NCBI GenBank assembly: GCA_001899805.1
Contig: MKWP01000002.1
Coordinates: forward strand, 248,001-312,000
Direction of reading: 5' to 3'
Source: Lysobacterales bacterium 66-474
Lineage (GTDB): Bacteria; Pseudomonadota; Gammaproteobacteria; Xanthomonadales; Rhodanobacteraceae
DNA: 64,000 bases
Each line of letters starts with the position of its first letter. Position 1 is the stretch's first letter. A model generated the notes under the pieces. The model saw nothing but the letters and a program-made list of their open reading frames with translations, made no database searches and was not told the origin of the DNA. Below are positions 42,570 through 51,120 of this stretch, piece after piece. Position numbers and translations under genes: made by a program.

Positions 42570-44915
42570 TCATGCCTTGGCAAGCGCCGCCTTCACGCGC
42601 TCGGGCCGGAACGGCCTCTGGCGCAGCCGCACACCCACCGCATCGTAAACGGCATTGCTGATGACCGCCGCGGTCGGGCAGGTCGAAGGCTCGCCGCCAC
42701 CGGTCGACATGAACTCCGGACTGTTGTTCACCAGCACCATCTCGATGCTGTCCGGGATCTCGTGGAAGCGCAGGATCGGATAGCCCGTCCAATCGCGGCT
42801 GGTGACGTGCGCGTGGTCGAAGGTGATTTCCTCGTGCAGCGTGCGGCTCATCGACTGGATGATGTTGCCCTCGATCTGGTTGCGCATGCCGTCCGGGCTG
42901 ATGACGAGGCCGTTGTCGTGCGCGACGACCACCCGCACGACGCGGATTTCGCCGGTCTGCTGATCGACTTCGACGTCCGCGATGGTCGCGGCAAGGCTGT
43001 CGTCGCGGTTGACCCACGCGATGCCGCGGCCCCTGGCCATGCGGGCGCTCTGCTTGCCGGCACTGAACGCCACGCGCGGCTGCCACCCATAATGCTTGGC
43101 GGCGGCTTTCAGTATGCCGATGGTACGTGGTTGCTTGAGGTACTTGAGCCGGAACTCCAGCGGGTCCTGCTTCGCCGCCGCGGCCAGTTCGTCGATGAAG
43201 GCTTCCATCGCGAAGGTGGTCTCGAACTGGCCCGGCGCGCGCATCCACGCCGTGATCACGCCGACGCGACTCGCGTTGTGGGAAGACACTTCCGCGTTCT
43301 CGAACGTGTATTCGTAACCGATCGCGGCGCTGCCGAGATTCTGCTTGCCGACCGGCTTGCCGATCAATTCCGAAGGCAGCAGGCGCGTATCGGACAACGT
43401 CGGCACCCACATGTGGTGACGCCAGGCCGTGACGTTGCCCTGCGCGTCCAATGCGCCCTCAAGCTCCTGCACGATGGCCGGTTCCTTCGGGTCCCATCCG
43501 TGCGAATCCCAGCGCATCCACTGCACGCGCACCGGCCGACCCGCGGCGCGCGACATGATCGCGGCGTCCGCCATCACGTGTTCCAGTCCATTGCGTCCGT
43601 ACTGGCCGGCGGCCTCGACCCAGCGCACTTCGACCTTGTCGACCGGGAATCCCAGCAACTCGGCCAGATCGCGCTGCGCCTGATGCGGCATCTGCGTGCC
43701 GCCCCAGACGATGGCCTTGTCCTTGCTTACGTCGGCGATGGCGCACTCGGGGCCGATCGAACCATGGGTCTCGAACGGCGTGAGGTACGTGGCCTTGAGC
43801 GTGTGCGCGGCGGACTTCAGCGCGGTGTCCACGTCGCCATGTTTGGCGACGGATTCCGGCTTGCCGGGCGCCTTGCGTACCGCATCCCAGACCTCGTCGG
43901 TCGCGGCGAGGCCATTCCAGTCCGACCACTTGGCCAGGCCATCATCCGGCCCCTTGCGATGGAGTTTCGAACCCAGTCGCTGCGCCGCCTGGATCGCGCC
44001 CCACTCGGTTTCCGCCAGCACGCCGAGGAAATTTTTCTCGCGCACAATCCTGACGAAGCCGGGAATGTCCTTGAGGCCGGTTTCGTCGACGCTCAAGAGC
44101 TGCGATTCGATACCGTACGGACGCACCACGCGGCCGTGCAACATGCCGGGCACCTTCACGTCCTGCATGAACGTGAACTCGCCCGTCGTCTTGCCGGGAA
44201 TGTCCTTGCGCAGCACCGACTTCCCGATCACGGTGTATTTGGACGGGTCCTTGAGCTTGGCGTTGGGCGCGACCTTCATGCCGAAGGTTTCGCCGCTGGC
44301 GCCGATGGTCACGTCGAGGCGCTTGCCGCCCACGAGTTCGCCGTAGGTGATGGACTTGCCCGCCGCGCCGGCGACGGTGATGATCCCCGCGGCCGCCGTC
44401 AGTTTGTCCACCGGCACGCCAAAATGCTTGCTCGCCATGTCCAGCAGTACCTGACGGCCTGCCGCGGCCGCGTGCTGGATCTGCGGTCCCGCATAACGCA
44501 CCGCCATGCTGCCGTAGGACGGACCCTGGTCGACCGTTTCGGTGGTCGAACCCATCACGAGATAAAAGTGCTCGTACGGGAAATCCAATTCGTCGGCGGC
44601 GATCTGCAGCAGCGCGTTCGGCGCGCCGTTGCCTTGTTCGACCTTGCCGGTGAACAGCGTGGCGGTGTTGTCGGGATGGATCGCGATCCAGGCATTGAGC
44701 TTGGCCGGATCGACCGCCGCGAACGCGCCGCTGCCTTTCATCGCGGTCACGCTGGTATCCAGCGGCAATTCGCGCATCGCCGCCATGGCCGCGGCCGGGC
44801 CGAGCAGGCTGAAGCCCAGCACCAGGCCGCCCGAGGTTTTGAGGAACGCGCGGCGGCTGGCGCCGAGGTCGGAGAGTTCGGATGGAACGATGATGTCACG
44901 ACGTCGCGTATTCAT
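42570..44915 (-). CDS. Xanthine dehydrogenase-family molybdopterin-binding subunit (IorB-like)
   Basis: A 781-residue periplasmic Moco subunit. A twin-arginine signal, ASRRAFLKTSGG (Arg21-Arg22), precedes a hydrophobic stretch ending AAAMAAM. The two-part Moco domain has TGKVEQGNGAPNAL near 90, WGGTQMPHQAQRDLAELLG, the VEAAGQYGRNGLEH block and AWMRAPGQFE. The active-site Glu742 is in STGGGEPSTCP. The single-chain form with a Tat signal resembles isoquinoline 1-oxidoreductase beta and related aldehyde or N-heterocycle dehydrogenases. Electrons would go to the 2Fe-2S subunit and then to an unknown acceptor; no FAD subunit is present. Confidence 0.88.
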   Translation of the reverse strand: MNTRRRDIIVPSELSDLGASRRAFLKTSGGLVLGFSLLGPAAAMAAMRELPLDTSVTAMKGSGAFAAVDPAKLNAWIAIHPDNTATLFTGKVEQGNGAPNALLQIAADELDFPYEHFYLVMGSTTETVDQGPSYGSMAVRYAGPQIQHAAAAGRQVLLDMASKHFGVPVDKLTAAAGIITVAGAAGKSITYGELVGGKRLDVTIGASGETFGMKVAPNAKLKDPSKYTVIGKSVLRKDIPGKTTGEFTFMQDVKVPGMLHGRVVRPYGIESQLLSVDETGLKDIPGFVRIVREKNFLGVLAETEWGAIQAAQRLGSKLHRKGPDDGLAKWSDWNGLAATDEVWDAVRKAPGKPESVAKHGDVDTALKSAAHTLKATYLTPFETHGSIGPECAIADVSKDKAIVWGGTQMPHQAQRDLAELLGFPVDKVEVRWVEAAGQYGRNGLEHVMADAAIMSRAAGRPVRVQWMRWDSHGWDPKEPAIVQELEGALDAQGNVTAWRHHMWVPTLSDTRLLPSELIGKPVGKQNLGSAAIGYEYTFENAEVSSHNASRVGVITAWMRAPGQFETTFAMEAFIDELAAAAKQDPLEFRLKYLKQPRTIGILKAAAKHYGWQPRVAFSAGKQSARMARGRGIAWVNRDDSLAATIADVEVDQQTGEIRVVRVVVAHDNGLVISPDGMRNQIEGNIIQSMSRTLHEEITFDHAHVTSRDWTGYPILRFHEIPDSIEMVLVNNSPEFMSTGGGEPSTCPTAAVISNAVYDAVGVRLRQRPFRPERVKAALAKA

Positions 44916-45385
44916 GCCGGCACTCCCGCTTTGGCAACCCGCTCGATGGCGCGGACGATGCGCATGTGCGTGCCGCAGCGGCACAGGTTGCCGTCCAGTG
45001 CCTGCTTGATCTCGTCGCGCGTCGGGTGTGGATTCTTCTTCAACAGCGCATCGGCGGTCATGATCATGCCGTTGATGCAGTAGCCGCACTGCACGGCCTG
45101 CTCGTCGATGAACGCCTGCTGCAGCGGACTCGGACGGTCGACGGTGCCGAGCCCTTCGAGCGTCGTGACCGCGTGGCCTTCCGCCGCCTCGACCGGCAGG
45201 ATGCACGAGCGGACTGCCTCGCCGTCCAGGTGGACCGTGCACGAGCCGCATTGCGACAAGCCGCAGCCGAACTTCGGCCCGTGCAGCCCGAGGTTGTCCC
45301 GCAACACGTAGAGCAACCGGGTGCCGGGTTCGACAGAAACGTCGTGCGACCGGCCGTTGACCTTCAAGTGGACTGTCTTGGACAT
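44912..45385 (-). CDS. (2Fe-2S)-binding subunit of molybdenum dehydrogenase
   Basis: A 157-residue small subunit with two [2Fe-2S] clusters. The plant-type ferredoxin site is Cys41, Cys46, Cys49, Cys61 (FGCGLSQCGSCTVH); the helical site is Cys100, Cys103, Cys135, Cys137 (VQCGYCINGM; GNLCRCGTH). It has no signal peptide and is presumably exported with the Tat-borne large subunit. It is first in the operon; the start ATG 45385 follows AGGCCCTGC-type purine-poor leader, so the RBS is weak. It overlaps the large-subunit gene by 4 bp. Confidence 0.93.
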   Translation of the reverse strand: MSKTVHLKVNGRSHDVSVEPGTRLLYVLRDNLGLHGPKFGCGLSQCGSCTVHLDGEAVRSCILPVEAAEGHAVTTLEGLGTVDRPSPLQQAFIDEQAVQCGYCINGMIMTADALLKKNPHPTRDEIKQALDGNLCRCGTHMRIVRAIERVAKAGVPA

Positions 45386-45531
45386 GCAGGGCCTCCCGGG
45401 ATGGATGCGTCAGCAGCAATCGAACATGCTACTCCTCACCGGGGCGGGTTGGCCGGCCTGTCACGATCGCGGTCGCCTCGCCCGTCCGGGGGATGCTGCG
45501 CGAGCTTCGGCATTCTCCGGCAAGGTCTTCG

Positions 45532-46629
45532 CTAGCCGGCTGGATCCGGCACCAGCGCCTGCAATGCATCCGCCTGCGCGGTCAGCGCGGCGTACAGCGC
45601 GAACTGGTTGCGCGCGCGTTCGAGGTTGTGGGCCGGGTGCCCGACGCGGAAATAGCGATCGCCGTCGAGGTAGTCGGTCAGGAAGCGCAAGCCGATCACG
45701 CCCGTGATCATCCGTGCCGCGAACGCCAGGTTGTCGCGTTCGAGCTGCGTCAACATGCTGCCGGTGCCTTCCACGTAGCCTCGCGCCAGCGCGGCGAAAT
45801 AGTCGGGCCGCGGCTTGACCCGTTCGAGGTCGGTCGAGTCTTCGGGCACGGGACTCAGCAGGGTGCGGCACATGTCGCCGAAGTCGAACAGCGCGCTGCC
45901 GGGCATCACCGTATCGAGGTCGATCACGCACATCGCGCGGTCGGCGTCGTCGAACAACAGGTTGTTCAACTTGCAATCGTTGTGGGTGATCCGCCATGGA
46001 AGTCCGGCGTCGAGCAGGGTGCGCCAATGCGCGAGCAGGTCCTCGAAAGCCTGCGCCGCGGTGTCGCAGGTGGCGATCGCATCGTCGGCACGGCCGGCGC
46101 GATCGGCGGCGAGCACCTCGCGAAACGTCGCGAAGCGCTTTGCAGGATCGTGGAAATGCGGGATCACCTCGCCCACGATTCCGCGGTCGAGTCCGGCGAG
46201 CGCGGCGGCGAAAGCGCCGAAGCCGCGGCCAGCCTCGAACGCGAGCGACGGGGCGTCCGCGGTTTCGTGGGTGGCGGTGTCGGGAACGTGGTCGTACATG
46301 CGCCACCACGAGCCGTCCGCAAGAACGGCGGCGGGTTCGCCGGCCAGGGTCGGCACCAGTTCCAGCACCGAATAGTCGTAGCGGCCCGCGGCGCGTTCAC
46401 GTCCCAGGTGGGCTGTCACGGCGCGGCAGTTGCGCATCACCAGAGCGGGATCGCGGAACACGTTCACGTTGAGACATTGCAGCACGCGCCGGCGGCCATC
46501 GTCGGTGACCAGCAAGGTGCGGTTGATCAGGCCGTTGCCGAGTGGCGCGAAACCCGTGTGCGGAGAAAGGCCCCAGGCTTCGGCAAGACCGCCACGGGTG
46601 GCAGGGTCGAGTTCGTCCACGGTGCTCAT
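45532..46629 (-). CDS. Aminoglycoside-phosphotransferase-fold sugar kinase (NahK-like)
   Basis: A 365-residue phosphotransferase of the APH fold. The catalytic loop is WRITHNDCKLNNLLFDD and the metal-binding motif is CVIDLDTVMPGSALFDFGD. The pattern is like N-acetylhexosamine 1-kinases (NahK). It is directly coupled to a nucleotidylyltransferase gene, so together they could activate a hexosamine to its nucleotide sugar by salvage. The stop is at 45532 and the start overlaps the upstream gene by 4 bp. Sugar specificity is inferred. Confidence 0.8.
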   Translation of the reverse strand: MSTVDELDPATRGGLAEAWGLSPHTGFAPLGNGLINRTLLVTDDGRRRVLQCLNVNVFRDPALVMRNCRAVTAHLGRERAAGRYDYSVLELVPTLAGEPAAVLADGSWWRMYDHVPDTATHETADAPSLAFEAGRGFGAFAAALAGLDRGIVGEVIPHFHDPAKRFATFREVLAADRAGRADDAIATCDTAAQAFEDLLAHWRTLLDAGLPWRITHNDCKLNNLLFDDADRAMCVIDLDTVMPGSALFDFGDMCRTLLSPVPEDSTDLERVKPRPDYFAALARGYVEGTGSMLTQLERDNLAFAARMITGVIGLRFLTDYLDGDRYFRVGHPAHNLERARNQFALYAALTAQADALQALVPDPAG

Positions 46630-47534
46630 CGTTGCGCCCAGAGTGGGGCGGGATAAGCGCCCGCCGCATGCAAAGCCTCGATCGCCGCGACGACTTGCGC
46701 GCGATCGTCGGGGTAGGTGAGCCCCAGCCAGGTATCGTCGGTGGGCAGCACGGAAAGCGCCTCGTCGTGTGCAGCCAGGTATTGGGTGATGGCGTGCGGC
46801 AGGAAGTATTCGTCGTTTTCGCCTGCGTGGGCGAGGAACCCGCGCAGCCCGGATTCGAGGTCGGGCAACAGCGCGGGCGTGAGGCCCCAGCAGTTCAGCG
46901 ACACCACGGTGTCGGGCGCGAGCGGCTGGCGCGTGCCGTCGGGCGCGTTGCCCCCGAGCGCGTCGTCGCGCACGGCGATGTCGATGAATTCGGTGACGTC
47001 TTGCAGATGGCCGCGCGCATCGATGCGGCACACGCCGCGATTGACCCCGCCGTGGCTGGACAAGGTCGCGTCGAGCCGGTAACCGACCATGGCCGGGTTC
47101 GCGTGGTGCGCGAAGTGCTCCTCGAGCAGGCGGAACGCCGAGCGGCCGTAGTAATCGTCGGCGTTGATCACCGCGAACGGGCCGTGCAGCAGCGGCGCAC
47201 AGCACCAGAGCGCATGGCCGGTGCCGAGCGGCTTCCCGCGGCCGGCGGGTGCGCGGCATCCGGCGGGAACCCGGTCGAAGGTCTGCTCGACCAGCTGCAA
47301 TGTGGCGCGGCCTTCGAGGTGCGGCGCCAGGCGTTCGATCAGCGCGGCGCGCAATTCCGCGCGGATCACCATCACGACTTGCCCGAAGCCGGCCTCCAGC
47401 GCGTCGCGGATCGCGTATTCCAGCAGCCATTCGCCGCGCGGCCCCACGCCTTCGACCTGCTTCGCGTCGCCGTAGCGGCTGCCGAGGCCGGCAGCCAGGA
47501 CCACCAGCGCGGGTGCGTCGTTCACGTGGTTCAT
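46626..47534 (-). CDS. Sugar nucleotidylyltransferase
   Basis: A 302-residue nucleotidyltransferase. VVLAAGLGSRYGDAKQVEGVG is the NTP-binding signature (G-x-G-S-R...K), VINADDYYGRSAF holds the metal-binding Asp pair, and FLAHAGENDEYFLP is a conserved late block in UTP-dependent sugar-1-phosphate uridylyltransferase-like proteins. It is paired with the NahK-like kinase, a pairing that suggests sugar-1-phosphate to NDP-sugar conversion. It overlaps the C13 peptidase gene upstream and the kinase gene downstream by 4 bp each. Confidence 0.82.
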   Translation of the reverse strand: MNHVNDAPALVVLAAGLGSRYGDAKQVEGVGPRGEWLLEYAIRDALEAGFGQVVMVIRAELRAALIERLAPHLEGRATLQLVEQTFDRVPAGCRAPAGRGKPLGTGHALWCCAPLLHGPFAVINADDYYGRSAFRLLEEHFAHHANPAMVGYRLDATLSSHGGVNRGVCRIDARGHLQDVTEFIDIAVRDDALGGNAPDGTRQPLAPDTVVSLNCWGLTPALLPDLESGLRGFLAHAGENDEYFLPHAITQYLAAHDEALSVLPTDDTWLGLTYPDDRAQVVAAIEALHAAGAYPAPLWAQR

Positions 47535-48601
47535 CGGGTCGATCCGGTGGATGTCGCGGCGACAGGCGGTGTGGTGGGCGCCGGCGCGAACGGCACGGCG
47601 GGCCCGGGCGTGAATCCGCTTCGCCATTTCGCGAGTTGCCCGGCGATGCCGTCGCCGACCGAAATCTGCGGGTCGGATGCAACGTAGCGGTCGCGCTTTT
47701 CCCATGCGGCGATCTGCTGTTTCGCCATCGCGAAGGCTTGCCGGAAATCGTCGGTCTTGTTCAGGGCGTCCACGAGCAATGCATGTCCGAACCAGGTGAG
47801 TTCGGATTGCTCGCCGCAGCCGAACGAGGATCGGTCGCTGCGCGCCGCGGTGATGATCATGCTGCCGGGTCCCTGCAGCGGCGGGATGAACCCGCCCGAA
47901 TAACAGGCGTTGACGATCACGATTTTGTACTTGAACGGATGTTCGGCGAGGATGCCGGGCAGGTCGCCAGAGCCGATCTGGTCCAGCGGCAATGGATCCA
48001 TGTCGACCAGCAGGGTGTGGTCCTCGCTGCCGTGTGTGGTGAGATACACCAGCAGGATGTCCTGCTTCGGATCCATCTTCGACGCCACGGCGTCCAGTGC
48101 GTCTTCGAGGTTGCTCCACGAGGCGAGCGGCCTTGTCGAAAGCGAAGCCGGGTTGTTTTCCAGCACCAGCACGTGCCCGGACGCGCCCAGCCGTTGCGAG
48201 AGCAGCTTGTCGAAATATTCCGCCTCGTTGCGGAACACGTTCTGGCTGCCGTCGCCCGCGAACACGACCGCGTACAGGTTCACCTTGCCGGGCGTGCGCG
48301 ATCGCAGCCGCGCCGTCTCGCGGTTCAGCAGGTCCGGTTGCGCGTAGATCACCTGTTCGGGCGTGGGGGCGTCCCGCGGCCAGTCCGCGTCGGAGAGCAG
48401 GTCCGGTTGCCCGGGATCGGCCGGGCTCGCCGGGGCGTCGGCCAGCGACGCCGACGGCGCTGCGAACGAGACCTTTCCATCGGGCGTGGCCGCGTGGGCG
48501 GCAGGCGCGCGATGGGTCTGCCAATCCTGCCAGCCGACCGTCGCGAAACCGCCCGCCACGAAGGCGAGGATCGTCAACACGACCGGTCGGAATCGCCTCA
48601 T
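47531..48601 (-). CDS. C13 family (legumain-like) cysteine peptidase
   Basis: A 356-residue protein with an N-terminal membrane anchor or signal (VVLTILAFVAGGFATVG, 7-23), a Pro/Ala-rich linker to about residue 75, and a C13 caspase-like domain. The catalytic dyad is His190 (LLVYLTTHGSEDH) and Cys233 (VIVNACYSGGF), and WSNLEDAL and SDRSSFGCG are family blocks. The C-terminus is Pro/Thr-rich. It probably acts in the periplasm. Bacterial C13 peptidases have no settled substrate. The start overlaps mtnC's stop and the stop overlaps the nucleotidyltransferase gene. Confidence 0.85.
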   Translation of the reverse strand: MRRFRPVVLTILAFVAGGFATVGWQDWQTHRAPAAHAATPDGKVSFAAPSASLADAPASPADPGQPDLLSDADWPRDAPTPEQVIYAQPDLLNRETARLRSRTPGKVNLYAVVFAGDGSQNVFRNEAEYFDKLLSQRLGASGHVLVLENNPASLSTRPLASWSNLEDALDAVASKMDPKQDILLVYLTTHGSEDHTLLVDMDPLPLDQIGSGDLPGILAEHPFKYKIVIVNACYSGGFIPPLQGPGSMIITAARSDRSSFGCGEQSELTWFGHALLVDALNKTDDFRQAFAMAKQQIAAWEKRDRYVASDPQISVGDGIAGQLAKWRSGFTPGPAVPFAPAPTTPPVAATSTGSTR

Positions 48602-49302
48602 GCCAACACGATGGCGTCGAAGTCGGCGACGCAGGGATGGGTGGCCGAATCGTTGCAGCGCTCCGGCGGACGGCATACCTGGATCGTCTGCATGCCGGCA
48701 CCGTGCGCGGCATCGAGTTCGGCCTGGATGTCGGACAGGAACAGGATGGATGTCCGTGGCAACCCGATGGCCTCCGCGATCCGCAGGTACGAACCGCGTT
48801 CGCGCTTGCCGCCGATCTCGGTGTCGAACCAGCCGTCGAAGAGCGGCGCAAGGTCTCCTGCCTCGGTATGCCCGAAGAACAGCTTTTGCGCCGGAACCGA
48901 ACCCGACGAATAGACGTACAGTTTCAACCCGTGGTCCTTCCAGGTGTGCAGCTTGCGGGGCACTTCCGGGTACACGTGCGCACGGTAATCGCGGGCCTCG
49001 TAGCCGGCTTTCCAGATCATGCCTTGCAGCGCCTTCAGCGGCGTGGCCTTGCGGTCTTCGTCGATCCAGCGCAGCAGGGTGTCGACGACGCGGCGCGAGT
49101 TCGGGTCATCAATGCCCGCTTCGCGTGCGGTGACGTCGAGCCAGCGTGCCACCACAGGGTCGCCGCGATGCGTCTCGATGAAACGCGGCAGGTGTTCGCG
49201 CGCGTAGGGGAACAGCACGTCCTTGACGAAGGCGATGGAACTGGTGGTGCCCTCGATGTCGGTGACGATCGCACGGACACCGGATGCCAACACATCGTTC
49301 AT
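48598..49302 (-). CDS. mtnC: Enolase-phosphatase E1 (acireductone synthase)
   Basis: A 234-residue HAD-family enzyme that enolises and dephosphorylates 2,3-diketo-5-methylthiopentyl-1-phosphate in methionine salvage. HAD motif I is VTDIEGTTSSIAFV (Asp-Ile-Glu), motif II is YVYSSGSVPAQKLFFG, and motif IV is ILFLSDIQAELDAA. It overlaps the PH-domain gene upstream and the C13 peptidase gene downstream by 4 bp each. Confidence 0.96.
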   Translation of the reverse strand: MNDVLASGVRAIVTDIEGTTSSIAFVKDVLFPYAREHLPRFIETHRGDPVVARWLDVTAREAGIDDPNSRRVVDTLLRWIDEDRKATPLKALQGMIWKAGYEARDYRAHVYPEVPRKLHTWKDHGLKLYVYSSGSVPAQKLFFGHTEAGDLAPLFDGWFDTEIGGKRERGSYLRIAEAIGLPRTSILFLSDIQAELDAAHGAGMQTIQVCRPPERCNDSATHPCVADFDAIVLA

Positions 49303-49784
49303 GCGGCCGGGCCCGGTTGCTGGGTTTCGATGTGCGCGGAGTAGGCGCTTTCGATCTCGCGCTTCACTTCGATCGGGCGGGCGATGCGGTCGAGCAGCAT
49401 CGCGGTTTCGCCGCGGCCGGTGATTTCCACGTTGCCGTAGCCGAACACGCGGCCCCAGAACGTCTGGCGCAGGTCGACCGTTTCGATCGAGGCCAGCCGC
49501 AGTTCGGTGGTGCTGCGCGAGACGATGCCGATCTTGCGCACCACGCGGCGGTTGGTGACGCCTTGTTCGATGGCGCTCAACCACAACCATTGGTAGCCCG
49601 CGATGAGGATCGCGATGATCGCGGCGGCGAGCGCGGCCCATGCGACCTGCGCGACCAGCAACGCCGCCACGGCGACGAGCCCGAGTGCGATCACGACCCA
49701 GAAGCGCACCCACATGGACCAGTGCAGCCTGAACGTCGCCACGATGGTTTCGCCCGGCGCCAGCGACTGCTGCAAGTAGGACAT
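49299..49784 (-). CDS. Bacterial PH domain (YdbS-like) membrane protein
   Basis: A 161-residue protein with two transmembrane helices (about 28-70, one long hydrophobic block WVVIALGLVAVAALLVAQ and a second AAIIAILIAGYQWLWL). A bacterial PH-like domain (bPH2/DUF304) follows: VTNRRVVRKIGIVSRSTTELRLASIETVDL, then YGNVEITGRGE. These domains often sense or bind at membranes. It is inserted between mtnD (17 bp away) and mtnC (overlapping). Function unknown. Confidence 0.82.
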   Translation of the reverse strand: MSYLQQSLAPGETIVATFRLHWSMWVRFWVVIALGLVAVAALLVAQVAWAALAAAIIAILIAGYQWLWLSAIEQGVTNRRVVRKIGIVSRSTTELRLASIETVDLRQTFWGRVFGYGNVEITGRGETAMLLDRIARPIEVKREIESAYSAHIETQQPGPAA

Positions 49785-49801
49785 CGCCCCTCCGTCCGCG
49801 C

Positions 49802-50347
49802 TCAGTTCTCGAGGCGCGGGAAATCGTTGGCGATGTCTTCGCCGGTGAACTCGGCGACCCAGCCTTCCGGGTTGGTGAACAGGCGGATCGCGACGAAGTG
49901 TGGATTCGGCCCCATGTCGAACCAGTGACGGGTGCCGTCCGGCACTCCGATCAGGTCGCCTTGTTCGCACAGGATGTCGTAGACGCGCTCGCCGATGTGC
50001 AGGGTGAACTGGCCTTGCCCGGCCACGAAAAACCGCACCTCGTCTTCGGAATGGGTGTGCTCGGACAGGAACTTCTGCCGCAGCGCGTCCTTTTGCGGAT
50101 GGTCGGCGGTGAGCGAGATCACGTCGACCGCCTTGTAGCCCTTTTCCTGCTGCAGGCGCTCGATGTCGTCCTTGTACGCGGCGATCACCTCATCCTGGCT
50201 CGCGCCGGGCGCGATCGGCTTGGAGGCTTCCCAGCGTTCGAAACGCACCCCGACTTCGTCCAGCGCGTGCGCGATCATGGCATGGTCGAACAGGGTGCCG
50301 AGCGGGCGCGCGGGTTGCTGCTGGTCGTAAACGCGCAGTCGGCTCAT
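49802..50347 (-). CDS. mtnD: Acireductone dioxygenase
   Basis: A 181-residue cupin dioxygenase that cleaves acireductone to the methionine precursor 4-methylthio-2-oxobutyrate. The metal ligands His97, His99, Glu103 and His141 lie in EHTHSEDEVRFFV and GTRHWFD at positions that match the Klebsiella enzyme. The start overlaps the mtnB stop (ATGA). Confidence 0.96.
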   Translation of the reverse strand: MSRLRVYDQQQPARPLGTLFDHAMIAHALDEVGVRFERWEASKPIAPGASQDEVIAAYKDDIERLQQEKGYKAVDVISLTADHPQKDALRQKFLSEHTHSEDEVRFFVAGQGQFTLHIGERVYDILCEQGDLIGVPDGTRHWFDMGPNPHFVAIRLFTNPEGWVAEFTGEDIANDFPRLEN

Positions 50348-50991
50348 GGGGTGCCTCCGAGACGCTTGAGATCGAGTTCGCAGGCCAGCAGGAATTCCAG
50401 CGCCTCGAGGTGGCGCCGGGCCTCGGCCATGCCGCGTCCCCAAGTGTATAGCCCGTGGCCCTCGATGAGATAGGCGTACAGCGGCTTGCCGGCGCCGAAC
50501 CACGCGTCGACTTTCGATTCGATGTCGCGCATGTCCTGCGAATTCGGGAACACCGGCAGGTCGAGTGCGCTGTCGTGGGTGGTGTAGCCGGTGACGGCCT
50601 TCTGCAGCTCCCAGCCGCGCAGCGTGATCCTGCCTTGCGGTGCGAACAGCCGCGAGGCGACCGTCTGGTTGTGCGAATGGGTGTGCAGCACCGCGCCGAC
50701 GTCGGGTTCGTGGCGATAGACCTGCAGGTGCAGGGCGGTTTCGGCGGATGGTCGCAAACCGGGATCGAGTGCGCGGCCGTCCAGATCGACCGCCATCACG
50801 TCGGCGGGTGTCAGTGCGCCCTTGTCGCGGCCGGAGATGGTGACGGCGACGTGTGTTGCATCGATCCGCATCGAGAAATTGCTGCTGGTCGCCGGCGTCC
50901 ATCCGCGCGCCGCGAGATCGGCGCCGGCGCGCGCGATTTCAACGCCACAGGCGTGCAGGCGCTCGGCGAGTTGTGCGGACGTGAGCGGCAT
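50344..50991 (-). CDS. mtnB: Methylthioribulose-1-phosphate dehydratase
   Basis: A 215-residue class II aldolase/adducin-fold enzyme of methionine salvage. SSNFSMRID binds phosphate, and the zinc ligands are in LHTHSHNQTVASR and IEGHGLYTW. ATG 50991 begins the conserved core directly (MPLTSAQLAERLH); a longer frame to 51084 lacks support. It is the first gene of a seven-gene leftward operon; its promoter region (50992-51120) is shared with the divergent HiPIP gene. No SAM riboswitch is apparent there. Confidence 0.95.
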   Translation of the reverse strand: MPLTSAQLAERLHACGVEIARAGADLAARGWTPATSSNFSMRIDATHVAVTISGRDKGALTPADVMAVDLDGRALDPGLRPSAETALHLQVYRHEPDVGAVLHTHSHNQTVASRLFAPQGRITLRGWELQKAVTGYTTHDSALDLPVFPNSQDMRDIESKVDAWFGAGKPLYAYLIEGHGLYTWGRGMAEARRHLEALEFLLACELDLKRLGGTP

Positions 50992-51120
50992 GTCGTCGCG
51001 GCGGTCATTGAGGCGACTGAATGTAACATGCACATGGCGCAGAAAAATCGTGCCGGTCGCCGCGCACGGCAGTACCATTCGCACAGTGCCCGCGTTTCAC
51101 CGTCAGACAGGAGTACCGAA

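Noticed and set aside
42315..45083. Very long plus-strand open frame (over 900 codons) opposite the molybdenum dehydrogenase
   Set aside because: The minus strand carries clear Moco and XdhC proteins; the plus frame has no motif and is antisense codon bias.
50992..51120. SAM or related riboswitch upstream of mtnB
   Set aside because: The 129-bp divergent gap has no recognisable SAM-I core or terminator hairpin.
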